A stretch of 64,000 bases of DNA from Saprospiraceae bacterium (GTDB lineage: Bacteria > Bacteroidota > Bacteroidia > Chitinophagales > Saprospiraceae), in contig BQJU01000022.1 in the NCBI GenBank assembly GCA_021604865.1, positions 1 through 64,000 of the forward strand, in the 5' to 3' direction. Of this stretch, positions 1 through 9,673 are shown one piece after another. The notes below the pieces were generated by a model, which saw only the letters and a list, made by a program, of their open reading frames with translations, had not been told where the DNA came from and did no database searches. Within the stretch, counting starts at the first letter, position 1; every line of letters begins with the position of its first letter. The translations under genes were made by a program, and so were the position numbers.

Positions 1-3000
1 TTCGACATTTCCTGATAGTGACGGATTAGGCGGTGCAATCACATTGATGGTTGCAGAGGTCTCTTGTACACAATCTTCTTTTTCGGCCTTAGCCGTATAA
101 GTAATGGTACTCGAGGGATTGACAATGGGGTCAAAACAATCAGTACAGGAAATAGACGTATTGGGTTCCCAGGTGATTTCGCCTTGACCTTCGTAGGTAA
201 GGGTGAGCTGCACACTTTCGCCCGGACAAATGGTGGTATCGGCAGGCGTAATGGTAATGGCTTCAGAAGTCACCACAAAAATGGTGATCTCCGAGGTATC
301 CACACAAGCATTGTTAGTGACCAACCGTTGATAGGTAAAGGTATCCTGAGCAGTGAGGACCATATTCCAAAGGGAATCACCGGTCTCATAACCAGGGCCA
401 TCCAGCCACATAAAGTCGATGTCGGGGAAGAACGAAGGTTCAAACAGTGGTGAAATCAAGGTGACGATATCGCCTTCACAATAAAATTCCTTTTCCGGAT
501 CCGCCATGATGTCCTGAACCGGCAGTGAGTCTACCCGAATGTAGACGGAATCATAAATAGTACAAGCTCCAATAACAAAAGTACCTTTATAGGTGGTGGA
601 AATAGTAGGACTGGCAATAACACTTAGGCCTATGGTATCACTTAAAGTACCATCATTGGGTGCCCATACCAGCCCATTGGCATTGCCTGTACTGGTAATG
701 GCCGTTATTTCTACGGTTTCGTCCAGACAAATTTGTACTGTATCAGGGAGTTGAATGTCTAAATCGGCAGGAATCACGGTCACGGTTACTTCGGCAGTAT
801 CCCGGCAAGCTTCATTGGCGCTAATGGCGATGAGCTGGTAGGTTGTCGTTGTTTCCGGAGTAGCAAGTGGCGTGGAACTGGTCGGATCGTTCAGGCCAAT
901 AGTTGGTGTCCAGGAATAGGTCGTGGTAATATTTGTGGTGTCTTCAAGGGATGCCAATTGAACACTATAGTTTTCACAAATAGTGGTATCATTTGCAATT
1001 TCCGGGAAGGTAAACGGAGAAACATCAATGCTTACCGTATCGTAGGCAAAACAACCCTGAATGTTGACGGAGGCAATATAAGCCGTACTCGTTGTTGGTG
1101 TGGCCACAACATCAGGCATCGTAGGATCGTCCAATCCTACGGTTGGCGTCCAGCTCAGGCCAGTATTGTTGACATTATCGGTGGTTTCCAGTCTAACACT
1201 TTCACCCTCACAAATCACCGTTGGGTCGAGTGCTTCGATTTCAATTACCGGATCAATGACCTGGATAAAAATGGAATCTACATCCACGCATGGACCAACA
1301 AACCCTTCAACAGAAACCCAACGACTAAATTGCGGTAAAACGCTTGGGGTAGCACTGATCGGATCATCAAAAATGACCGGTGGCGACCAAAAATAGGTAG
1401 AGGCCCCTTCAACCTGTAAAACCAGGATGCTATCCTGACAAACAAAAGTAGTATCCTGACCGGCATCAATTTCTACATTTAATTCATCGTGTAACTCGAT
1501 GACCAATTCACTCAGGTTAACAACGCCACAACCAAAGTCATTGGTTAGTAAAATTTCAATAGTTTCTGTGGCTTCAGTATCCAAATCTGACAATACAGTT
1601 ATGGGGAAGCTAACCTCCGTTTCGCCAGGAAGAAAGGTAATTGTTGGCGGAATATTAAGCAAATAGTCTACTCCTAAGGTCGCAGTACCACTTACAACTA
1701 CATTGTAGGTAATGCTTTCGTCCTGAGGGCCATTGAGTCGAATGACGACTTCATCCGGGACATTGGTACAATCTTCAATCAGGTAGTCAATGCCGGAATT
1801 GAAAACGATGGAGAGATCGGGTGTGCCCCCGCGCAGTTCTGAGATGAAAACCCCAGAGTCATAAGCAAAATCTCCCCGGTCGGCGATAGCCAGTTTCAGG
1901 TGATAAGTGCTACATGGCTGCACTTGTGCCCTGGCAGTCAAACTCTTTTTAATGCCCAGGTAATCAGAAGTTAAACCATCGTATTGGGAGCTTAATCCAT
2001 TGAAATTGTTGCGGTAATACTCCCAATTATTGAGGTGGTTAACACTATTAATTTCCACTGGGGTATTATTACCATCCGGTAAAACGGCGATATTTAGTTG
2101 GTTGTTAATGTTGGGATTGCCGACGATTCCCGGTCCTGAGATCAAAAAGGCAAAAATATCGTTGAACTCAGAAACAAATTCAGGATATTCTTCAGAGCCA
2201 AAAACATATTCGAAGGTAAGTTCATCCGTAGCAGCAAATACGTCTAGTTCAATCACACAGGCATCATTAGATAATTGATCCGGACTCAAAACATCAAGGT
2301 CGGAATCACCAGGGGCATTATTGATGGAATTGAAATTACCGCCACCAGCATCATTATTAGGGCCAATCGCCCAATCAAGACTACCCGTAGTTAACAGCAG
2401 TCCCTTTTCCAGTCCAAGTTCCGAATTGTCTGTTGTTTGAAACAATCCATAAGCAGCTTCCGGGCAAATAATATCCGTAATGGTTACAGATGTTTGGGGG
2501 GAAGCAATGAAATCTTCAATTTGTTCCTCCGTAATGCCCGATTCAATGGTAAGTGCATCAGGTGCATCACATGGTTCAATGGAGCATTGCCAGGCACCGG
2601 CAAAACCCTCAAAACTAGTTTGCCCATCGGAGATGAATTGTACTGTCATACAACCACTTGAAGCCTGTGTTTGAAAACAAACACCACCTCCACCATAAGC
2701 ATCAAAAAAGAAGTCGCTACCTCCAATTTGGCCGATAATGGTATTGGGGTTGGGTTCTGCTCCATCATAAAATATCAGTTGATCAGTAGTGGTAAATTCG
2801 CTGTATTCGATATTAAAATATGAAAGGGTAAACGTGATGCAGGAATTGGGTTGGTTGGGGCAAATAACAAAAACATTATTCTCGTTATTCTCATAATCGC
2901 CGTCCGGTCCTCCCGAATCATACAATTCTCCCGAACAGAGGGTAGAGCCCCCTTCATCAATCGTATTGACCGGTTCCATTTCGGTCACGCAAAGTTGGAA

Positions 3001-3486
3001 ATTACCCCAATTAGGCGTTGCTGTGGGCGAATAATCATTTACCCGGATAAAATAGGTCAGGCCGGGGGTTAAACCAAGGACATCCAATTCAACAAATATT
3101 TCACCATTTTCCGCAGAAATACACGCCAATTCGGATAGGCCATCCACCTGACAAGCACCCCGATAAAGGGCAATTTGTGCATTGGATAAAACTTCATTGG
3201 CCCCATCATCAAAACCTGTTACGGTAATGGTATAATCAAGAATTGTATCACTTGCAACAAATGAGAACCAAACATCATTTTGTGCGGTACCTCCATTAAA
3301 ACAAGAAGGTACATTGCCAAAACCGATATTGCTGGCCGTCGCATTGACATTGGAAAATACTTCGTTAGCCGGGCAGGCCGGGGCAACTCCCAAATCAATC
3401 AAGCCGTCACAATTATCATTGACGGGAGCTTGAGCAAAAAGACTAAAAAGAGTACAAGAGAGAAAAAGAGTTAATAATTGCTTCAT
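1..3486 (-). CDS. Large secreted choice-of-anchor L / Ig-like repeat protein (C-terminus outside window)
   Basis: The minus-strand frame is open from an ATG at 3486 to base 1, giving 1,162 residues; the C-terminus lies outside the window. Residues 1-20 form a signal peptide (MMKQLL... ending FAQ). Residues about 24-160 look like the pre-peptidase/T9SS-associated beta domain that starts NDNCDGLIDLG. Residues about 180-300 are CUB-like, with paired Cys and many Gly/Asn/Asp. Residues about 315-550 match the choice-of-anchor L domain, with its hallmark FGSEEYPEF followed by FNDIFAFLISGPG. Residues about 560-660 are Calx-beta-like. From about 665 on there are repeated 90-100-residue Ig/PKD-like modules with a C-x-G-E-x-V-x-L start, a W-x-P core and a T-T-Y end. 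Such proteins are normally cell-surface or secreted adhesins exported by T9SS. The expected sorting tail would be in the missing part. A second ATG directly follows the first, so the start could be 3483. Confidence 0.85.
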   Translation of the reverse strand, partial: MKQLLTLFLSCTLFSLFAQAPVNDNCDGLIDLGVAPACPANEVFSNVNATASNIGFGNVPSCFNGGTAQNDVWFSFVASDTILDYTITVTGFDDGANEVLSNAQIALYRGACQVDGLSELACISAENGEIFVELDVLGLTPGLTYFIRVNDYSPTATPNWGNFQLCVTEMEPVNTIDEGGSTLCSGELYDSGGPDGDYENNENNVFVICPNQPNSCITFTLSYFNIEYSEFTTTDQLIFYDGAEPNPNTIIGQIGGSDFFFDAYGGGGVCFQTQASSGCMTVQFISDGQTSFEGFAGAWQCSIEPCDAPDALTIESGITEEQIEDFIASPQTSVTITDIICPEAAYGLFQTTDNSELGLEKGLLLTTGSLDWAIGPNNDAGGGNFNSINNAPGDSDLDVLSPDQLSNDACVIELDVFAATDELTFEYVFGSEEYPEFVSEFNDIFAFLISGPGIVGNPNINNQLNIAVLPDGNNTPVEINSVNHLNNWEYYRNNFNGLSSQYDGLTSDYLGIKKSLTARAQVQPCSTYHLKLAIADRGDFAYDSGVFISELRGGTPDLSIVFNSGIDYLIEDCTNVPDEVVIRLNGPQDESITYNVVVSGTATLGVDYLLNIPPTITFLPGETEVSFPITVLSDLDTEATETIEILLTNDFGCGVVNLSELVIELHDELNVEIDAGQDTTFVCQDSILVLQVEGASTYFWSPPVIFDDPISATPSVLPQFSRWVSVEGFVGPCVDVDSIFIQVIDPVIEIEALDPTVICEGESVRLETTDNVNNTGLSWTPTVGLDDPTMPDVVATPTTSTAYIASVNIQGCFAYDTVSIDVSPFTFPEIANDTTICENYSVQLASLEDTTNITTTYSWTPTIGLNDPTSSTPLATPETTTTYQLIAISANEACRDTAEVTVTVIPADLDIQLPDTVQICLDETVEITAITSTGNANGLVWAPNDGTLSDTIGLSVIASPTISTTYKGTFVIGACTIYDSVYIRVDSLPVQDIMADPEKEFYCEGDIVTLISPLFEPSFFPDIDFMWLDGPGYETGDSLWNMVLTAQDTFTYQRLVTNNACVDTSEITIFVVTSEAITITPADTTICPGESVQLTLTYEGQGEITWEPNTSISCTDCFDPIVNPSSTITYTAKAEKEDCVQETSATINVIAPPNPSLSGNVE

Positions 3487-3636
3487 CATGTATTTTCTGA
3501 TTAAAATGTAGACGCTAAAATAATTTTTTTTGTTCCCAAAGTCTTCTTTTCAAGATGCAATGATGTCTTGGGGCTGGCAATTCCAATGAAGGACAGATTC
3601 CTTTAGGGATCAATATGTTGATCAAATCGTCAAACT

Positions 3637-4038
3637 TTAACGACAATTTTCTAATGTTTCCCGGACATCTTCCAGTTTGACATAGCCAAAATCGTTGCCC
3701 CATGCCTGATTGATGTAATTGATAATGTTGGTGATTTCAAAATCACTTAATTGAGGAATTCCGGCCATAGGGTCGGTGTATTGCCTGCCATTAACGGTAA
3801 TTGTATCGCTAATCCCTTTTCTAATGATACAGGTGGTTTGCAGGTTGGCATTTTTTAGGTAATCTGCTCCTGCAAGCGGGGGAATAAGCCCTTCAAGGCC
3901 TACGCCATCCTCCATGTGACAACTAGCACAAAAATTTTCATACAAAATGGCCCCCTGTTTATAAGGATTAGAATCGCAACTGATCAGGAAGGCCAAAACC
4001 CCAATAATTATACTAAAAATAGACAATTTTAAATACAT
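3637..4038 (-). CDS. Lipoprotein c-type cytochrome
   Basis: A 133-residue mono-haem cytochrome c. The N-terminus is hydrophobic and ends in the lipobox LISC (Cys21), so the protein is probably anchored by lipid on the periplasmic side or in the outer membrane. Haem is attached at CASCH (residues 37-41), and Met91 in a DPMAGIP stretch is the likely axial ligand. The length and the PPLAGADYL segment fit small class I cytochromes of Bacteroidota that serve as electron carriers or as subunits next to dehydrogenases. It is transcribed away from the cryptochrome gene and 150 bases upstream of the large secreted protein. Its redox partner is not visible, although the haem protein at 5697-7967 is nearby on the same strand. 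Confidence 0.85.
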   Translation of the reverse strand: MYLKLSIFSIIIGVLAFLISCDSNPYKQGAILYENFCASCHMEDGVGLEGLIPPLAGADYLKNANLQTTCIIRKGISDTITVNGRQYTDPMAGIPQLSDFEITNIINYINQAWGNDFGYVKLEDVRETLENCR

Positions 4039-4241
4039 AGAAATTTATACTTTTGAGCGCTTGCTTTTATTTGAAAATGGTTCAATTTTGCTTTTTGGAA
4101 GTTAAATGTAGCGCCAAACCAGCTTCGATCAAAAGTAAACTTTTAAGTTGAGCTATTTGATCGAAATTGTAACAAAATTCGCAAACCAAAACTAAAACTC
4201 ATTGTTTAAAATTTGTTGAAAATCAGGATAAAGATTACACT

Positions 4242-5681
4242 ATGTATAATAGACGGGCCATTGTTTGGTTTAGACAGGATTTGCGGGTGCATGATAATGA
4301 AGCACTGATAGACGCTTTAAAGAGTGCCCGGGAAGTGGTTCCGGTTTATGTATTCGACAATAGGGTTTTTGGAGGGAAAACTAGATTTGGTTTCCCAAAA
4401 ACTGATAAATTCAGGGCCAAATTTATTATAGAAAGTGTAACTGCTTTAAGGAATGAATTGAAAGCGCTTGGCAGTGATTTGTATGTTAGAATAGGGGAGC
4501 CTGAGCAGGTCATTTTTGAATTGGCCCATGAAATAAAGAGCGGATGGGTCTTTTGCAACCGGGAACGTACCCAGGAAGAACTGGACGTTCAGGACAACCT
4601 GGAGAAGCGACTTTGGACCATTGGCCAGGAAATCCGTTATTCTCGGGGCAAGATGTTGTATTATACGGCCGATCTTCCTTTTCCTATTACCCATACACCT
4701 GATTCATTTACTCAATTCCGTAAAGAGGTGGAACGATATGTTCCTGTCAGAGAGCCTTTGCCAGCCATTGAGGAGCAATTTCCCGGCCTAAGCCTGACGT
4801 TGGATTTTGGAAAGATTCCAAGTTTAGAAGATTTTGCACTATCTGATTTTAAACCTGATTCAAGAGCAGTCCTACACTTCCGGGGAGGTGAGCAAGAAGC
4901 ATTAGAACGATTACGTCATTATTTGTGGGAATCCCGAGAGATAGAAAGTTATAAAGAAAGGAAGAATGAATTGATGGGATCGAATTATTCCTCCAAATTT
5001 TCTGCGTGGCTGGCACAGGGGTGTTTGTCACCGAAAATGATTTACCATGAGCTCAAACGTTTTGAAGCCGATTATGGAGCCAACGAGTCTACTTATGGAT
5101 TATTTTTTGAATTGCTTTGGCGCGATTTTTTCCGCCTGATAGGAAAAAAATACGAAAACAAAATTTTTCAGAAGGGAGGAATTAAGGCAGAGCCTGATCC
5201 GAATTTAAAAGATGATTTTGACAAACTTCAAACCTGGATAGCAGGGCAAACGGGGGTCCCTTTTGTGGATGCAAATATGCGGGAAATCAGCCAAACAGGA
5301 TTCATGTCTAACCGGGGGCGGCAAAATGTGGCTAGTTTTTTGGTAAATGACTTGAAAGTCAACTGGCAACTCGGCGCTGATTATTTTGAATCTATACTTA
5401 TTGACTACGATCCCTGTAGTAATTATGGCAACTGGAATTATATAGCCAGAGTAGGTACCGATCCCAAAGAGAATCGTTATTTTAATATCTTGGCTCAGGC
5501 CAAACGTTATGACCCTGATGGCACATATATTCGGCTTTGGTTGCCAGAACTCAACAGGTTGCCCCGTGAAAAAATTCACCAACCTGATCAATTGTCCTTC
5601 GAGGAACAGGAAACCTTTCATTTAAAAATAGGCAACGATTATCCAATGGCCATTGTCAATACGAGTGATTGGGTACAGTGA
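4242..5681 (+). CDS. DASH-type cryptochrome / FAD-dependent photolyase
   Basis: A 479-residue photolyase-superfamily protein. The N-terminal photolyase domain starts with RRAIVWFRQDLRVHDNEAL. The C-terminal FAD-binding helical domain contains SSKFSAWLAQGCLSP, STYGLFFELLWRDFFR and NWNYIARVGTDPKENRYFN, all typical of the CRY-DASH branch rather than CPD class I photolyase. CRY-DASH proteins repair cyclobutane dimers in single-stranded DNA and may also act as blue-light receptors; which applies here cannot be told. The length is normal for the family. It stands alone on the plus strand, with its 3' end 15 bases from the convergent haem-protein gene. There is no obvious hairpin terminator in that short gap. 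Confidence 0.92.
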   Translation: MYNRRAIVWFRQDLRVHDNEALIDALKSAREVVPVYVFDNRVFGGKTRFGFPKTDKFRAKFIIESVTALRNELKALGSDLYVRIGEPEQVIFELAHEIKSGWVFCNRERTQEELDVQDNLEKRLWTIGQEIRYSRGKMLYYTADLPFPITHTPDSFTQFRKEVERYVPVREPLPAIEEQFPGLSLTLDFGKIPSLEDFALSDFKPDSRAVLHFRGGEQEALERLRHYLWESREIESYKERKNELMGSNYSSKFSAWLAQGCLSPKMIYHELKRFEADYGANESTYGLFFELLWRDFFRLIGKKYENKIFQKGGIKAEPDPNLKDDFDKLQTWIAGQTGVPFVDANMREISQTGFMSNRGRQNVASFLVNDLKVNWQLGADYFESILIDYDPCSNYGNWNYIARVGTDPKENRYFNILAQAKRYDPDGTYIRLWLPELNRLPREKIHQPDQLSFEEQETFHLKIGNDYPMAIVNTSDWVQ

Positions 5682-5696
5682 TTGATAGAACTTCTC

Positions 5697-7967
5697 TTAA
5701 AAGTTTGGCAATGTTTCTGCTGTATACTGCTGGCCGCCAGGTGGGGGCATTTGCCGTAAGGCTTTTATTTTTTTTGCCGTAAGGTTTCCCTCTGCCACCG
5801 AAAAAGCATTGCGTACAAAGTGCATAATGGAAAGGATGTCTTCATCACTCAGGTTGGGATTGTTGGCCATGCCTGGCATAGCAGCATTAAAGTTGTATTG
5901 CACCCCATCAACCTGAAGAGGGCCCTGCAAACCGTGTAATATGATTAAAGCCAACCTTTCCGATGGACCACTTATGAATTCTGATCGATATAGGGGTGGT
6001 GCCAAATTTTTTATACCATGCCCATCATCTCCATGACAGGCACTACAATAGGTCCGGTACAAATCCAATCCTACCTGGCGTTTATCCCCATAAGGTTTCT
6101 TTTCAGCAGGCTTCAATTCCCGGTTGTAAAGGCCTGACTTTTTGTTGCGGATGGTTTGTTTGGCAAATTGTTTCCAGGTCGATAAATAGGGTTTACCTGA
6201 CTGTTGAAGTGTTTGCAAAAAGCTTGCTTCCTGGCCATGTAAACTACTTAGTGCTGCTTCCGCAAATAAAGCATCCCCCTGATATCTTTCTGCCAAATCA
6301 AGATAAAACGACCAGGGGGGCTTATTTATTCCTGCCTTTAATTGGCCCATTACCGAAGCCATATACCAATCAACCTGTGGTTGTTTTTTTGAAAATTGAG
6401 TATCAATCAAGGTCTCAACAGCTTCTTGATGAATGGAAAGGTCCATGCGGGGCAAAAGATGAAAGGCCAAACTTTTCACCAGATTATCGGATTGTTTGAT
6501 AGCTGCTTCCAAGACTTCGTAAGTAAGTGCATATAGACCTTCCAAGGTCCACAGGGCATGTATTTTACTGGTAGCAGAGTTGGTGTCTTGCATGATCAAT
6601 TGCTGCAGAGCAGGAACGACATCGTACCGCTGGTTTTGCACCATAAATTGCTGAGCCTTGTCTCTGACCCAAACGTTGGGGTGGGAGAGGGCATCGACCA
6701 GTTTTTGGGAGTCTTGTTTATCAATATCCTGAAAGAAATAGCCCGGATGGTTTTCCGGAGCGATCCTTAGTATTCGACCCATACCTGTGATGGTATCCAA
6801 TCGAGTTGCTTCAATTTTCTCTCGCAGGTAGGGCGACATATAAGCCCGATGCTGGATGACCCCTCGATGCATATCCACTACATATAGAGCACCATCGGGT
6901 CCATTGAATAAATTGACCGGGCGAAATGCCTGATCGGTAGCGGTGAGGAATTCCTTGTTTTGCCATGCTTGCCTTCCTTTTATTTTAAGACCTTGCTGGG
7001 AAAGGATATTGCGTTTAATCAAATTCCCTTCCGGAATGCATACAAATCCGTTGCCTTCATATTCCGCTGAAAATAAAGATCCCTGGTAAATAACCGGTCC
7101 GCAGGCCGAAGTCACTTTAGTTGGTTTACCGGCTTCATCCAATTCTCCATCAATATAACCGCGATTGATAAAAGAAGCATGAATCGGATAAATTCGTTGG
7201 TCAGTCACAATTTGCTGCCGCACCACATTATTGATTTGCTGGAAAGGATTGTTGAGGGCACTATTCGGTAAAACGAAATCTCCCTGTAATTGATTGGCGT
7301 TATTGTTGTAAAACAGACGGCCAAATACATCTTTAGTCAAACCCCATTGACCGCGATATAAGGTGTGTTCCCGAATCCATTGCCCACCTACTTTTTTATA
7401 CCGGTTATTGGAATTGGCACTATAGATCCAATTGTCCAGGTTCATCATCAATGCATTCGGTTGGTGTTCTATGTTTCCGCCAAGGACAAAGGTGGAATCT
7501 ACCAAGGTTTTGTTAACAGGAAGGTCATTCTCAATTTCTACAAACCACAAATTAGGAGGTTCTACATAAAGCAAGCCTCCATAAGCAAGGAGCAATGCTC
7601 TTGGTACCACCAGTCCCTCGAGGAAGACCTGCTGATGGTCCATTTTTCCATTGTGATCGGTATCTGAAAGAATGACGATCTTACCGCTGGGCTCATCTTC
7701 TCCAGTTCCGTCAATATCGGTCATATAACCGGTCATTTCAACCACCCAAAGCCGACCTTTTTCGTCAAAGTCAATAGCCACCGGTGATTCAATTAAGGGT
7801 TCGGAAGCGATAACCTCCAGGCCAAACCCTGCTTCTACCTGGTAGGCTTCCAGAGAGACTTCTTTTTCCAATGGGACATTTGTACATGCAGAACACCCTA
7901 GTGCCAATACCCCGAATGCCCAATAACTTTGAGGAAAGTGAAGCCGAAATTTGAATGGAAAGGTCAT
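5697..7967 (-). CDS. PVC-type haem-binding dehydrogenase-like lipoprotein with HEAT region and cytochrome c domain
   Basis: A 756-residue exported protein. The N-terminus is hydrophobic with a Cys-rich ALGCSAC stretch that could be a lipobox. Residues about 40-400 resemble the beta-propeller of the PVC/TIGR02604 family of membrane-bound dehydrogenase-like proteins (IASEPLIESPVAIDFDEKGRLWVVEM, then NGPDGALYVVDMHRG). Residues about 410-600 are helical and HEAT-like. Residues about 635-735 form a cytochrome c domain with CSACH at about 643-647 and a Met-rich AAMPGM segment for the axial ligand. Proteins of this layout are thought to oxidise sugars or alcohols in the periplasm and pass electrons to cytochromes, but the substrate is not known. 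It could donate electrons to the small cytochrome at 3637-4038; that is inference. Confidence 0.82.
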   Translation of the reverse strand: MTFPFKFRLHFPQSYWAFGVLALGCSACTNVPLEKEVSLEAYQVEAGFGLEVIASEPLIESPVAIDFDEKGRLWVVEMTGYMTDIDGTGEDEPSGKIVILSDTDHNGKMDHQQVFLEGLVVPRALLLAYGGLLYVEPPNLWFVEIENDLPVNKTLVDSTFVLGGNIEHQPNALMMNLDNWIYSANSNNRYKKVGGQWIREHTLYRGQWGLTKDVFGRLFYNNNANQLQGDFVLPNSALNNPFQQINNVVRQQIVTDQRIYPIHASFINRGYIDGELDEAGKPTKVTSACGPVIYQGSLFSAEYEGNGFVCIPEGNLIKRNILSQQGLKIKGRQAWQNKEFLTATDQAFRPVNLFNGPDGALYVVDMHRGVIQHRAYMSPYLREKIEATRLDTITGMGRILRIAPENHPGYFFQDIDKQDSQKLVDALSHPNVWVRDKAQQFMVQNQRYDVVPALQQLIMQDTNSATSKIHALWTLEGLYALTYEVLEAAIKQSDNLVKSLAFHLLPRMDLSIHQEAVETLIDTQFSKKQPQVDWYMASVMGQLKAGINKPPWSFYLDLAERYQGDALFAEAALSSLHGQEASFLQTLQQSGKPYLSTWKQFAKQTIRNKKSGLYNRELKPAEKKPYGDKRQVGLDLYRTYCSACHGDDGHGIKNLAPPLYRSEFISGPSERLALIILHGLQGPLQVDGVQYNFNAAMPGMANNPNLSDEDILSIMHFVRNAFSVAEGNLTAKKIKALRQMPPPGGQQYTAETLPNF

Positions 7968-8092
7968 AATTTAGTTAACATTTTTGCCCCAAACGTTAAT
8001 CCGAGGTTAAAGTAGATTTTTTTAAAAAAGGTTGAGGGATTTATGCTGTCTAATAATAAAATTAATTCACCATATTCTTAATAACAAACATC

Positions 8093-8416
8093 ATGAGAGC
8101 ATTTTTCATCGTCGCAATTTTCACGCTGGCTTTGAATACCGGATTTACCCAAGGTACCTATCATAATCAGCCTTCGGGTAACTGGTTCGAAACGCTGACC
8201 CCCTCACAGAAAGCTATCTATCAATCCATTGATGGAAAATACCAACTGATAAAAGAACAACTGATGACGAATGCCACAAAAGTTGCCAGATATACCGCCT
8301 TGTTAGCCAATTGGGACCGGCGGAATCTGGCGGTTTATGAATTGCTGAGTGAAACTCAATACTCTGGTTTTTTAATGGAGCACAAGCAACCAGAATTCCT
8401 GGACCTCAAGCTATGA
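8093..8416 (+). CDS. Small secreted protein of unknown function
   Basis: A 107-residue protein with a clear signal peptide (MRAFFIVAIFTLALNTGFTQ), giving a mature part of about 87 residues. The mature chain is polar and probably helical (SQKAIYQSIDGKYQLIKEQL) with no Cys. I do not recognise a family. Its last bases overlap the 3' end of convergent purK by 6 bases. No -7 box is evident just upstream. The signal peptide and normal codon usage make it a likely real gene, but its role is unknown. Confidence 0.65.
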   Translation: MRAFFIVAIFTLALNTGFTQGTYHNQPSGNWFETLTPSQKAIYQSIDGKYQLIKEQLMTNATKVARYTALLANWDRRNLAVYELLSETQYSGFLMEHKQPEFLDLKL

Positions 8417-9559
8417 TTGGCTGATCACCCGCAACAGGGATTTTACCTTTTCGGCTTTTTGTCGGGCTTCAGTAAGGGAATCGCCAACAATGGTTACATG
8501 TCCCATTTTTCGGAAAGGTTTGGTGATTTGTTTGCCATATAAATGGATGTTTACACCTTCCATCGCCAGACATTTTTCCATTCCTTCATAATATGCTGGA
8601 CCAGTGTGGCCTTCAGCACCGAGAAGGTTGAGCATGACTGCCGGATTTTTTAACCGGGTACTGCCTAAGGGAAAATTTAATACCGCCCGCAAATGTTGCT
8701 GAAACTGTGAGGTGAAACAGCTCTCAATCGTATGATGGCCACTGTTGTGTGTTCTGGGAGCTACTTCATTGACCAGAATTTCCCCATCCTGGTTAAGAAA
8801 CAATTCTACTGCCAGCATCCCACAAATATCAAAGGCTTCGATCACGTTTCTGGCGATCTTTTCGGCTTTTTGTACCATTTCTTCACTTACCTGGGCCGGG
8901 CAGAGCAATAATTCTACCAGGTTGGCTTCTGGATTAAACTCCATTTCAACCAGTGGATAAGTAGCGATTTCTCCCTGTTCATTTCGGGCTACAATGACCG
9001 ACAATTCTTTAGTAAAAGGTACCAGTTCCTCGGTCAGACAAGCGCCCGGAATTAATTTGTCCAGATCATCCTGCTTATGTATTACAGCAACGCCCCGACC
9101 GTCATAGCCGGCAGTTCTGGATTTTTGTACAAATGGAAACTTTAGGGCCCCCTTTCTGAGGGCAATTCTCAAAGCATTTTCATCAGCAAAAAGTTGGAAG
9201 GGAGCTGTAGGGATCGTGTGTTTCTGATAGAATTCTTTTTGCAGCCCTTTGTCTTTAATAATGTCGAGTTGAGCAGGGCCGGGATGAATGGTAAGCCCTT
9301 CTTTTTGTAGTTGATGCAGGGCTTCCGTATTGACATGCTCTATTTCTATGGTCAGAACGTCTACAGTCTTACCAAATTGATAGACGTCATCAAAGTTTTT
9401 AAAATTCCCCTTTCTAAAATGAGTCGCATAAGGTGCAGCAGGAAAATCTGCCGATTGATCCAGGATATGGATCGGCCAGTGCCAATCTGCGGCAGCAAGT
9501 GCCAGCATTTTGCCCAATTGACCACCGCCCAATACCCCTAATCTCTTCTGATCAGCCAT
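8411..9559 (-). CDS. purK: N5-carboxyaminoimidazole ribonucleotide synthase
   Basis: A 382-residue ATP-grasp enzyme that carboxylates aminoimidazole ribonucleotide with ATP and bicarbonate in de novo purine synthesis. It begins KRLGVLGGGQLGKML, the signature PurK N-terminus. It continues with the ATP-grasp core, including FVQKSRTAGYDGRGV, the metal-binding ELFLNQDGEILVNEVAPR and the conserved RTHNSGHHTIE. The length is normal. It is alone rather than with purE, and is divergent from the dihydroorotase gene across about 110 bases, so a purine gene and a pyrimidine gene share an upstream region. Confidence 0.96.
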   Translation of the reverse strand: MADQKRLGVLGGGQLGKMLALAAADWHWPIHILDQSADFPAAPYATHFRKGNFKNFDDVYQFGKTVDVLTIEIEHVNTEALHQLQKEGLTIHPGPAQLDIIKDKGLQKEFYQKHTIPTAPFQLFADENALRIALRKGALKFPFVQKSRTAGYDGRGVAVIHKQDDLDKLIPGACLTEELVPFTKELSVIVARNEQGEIATYPLVEMEFNPEANLVELLLCPAQVSEEMVQKAEKIARNVIEAFDICGMLAVELFLNQDGEILVNEVAPRTHNSGHHTIESCFTSQFQQHLRAVLNFPLGSTRLKNPAVMLNLLGAEGHTGPAYYEGMEKCLAMEGVNIHLYGKQITKPFRKMGHVTIVGDSLTEARQKAEKVKSLLRVISQS

Positions 9560-9673
9560 TTTAATCTAATTTTTTAGTCTTCAGAACCGGCAAAGCTAAT
9601 TAACAATGAAAAAAATCTTCTATTTTACGCAGATAATCTACTTTGGATTGATATTGAATCACAATTTAGTTGA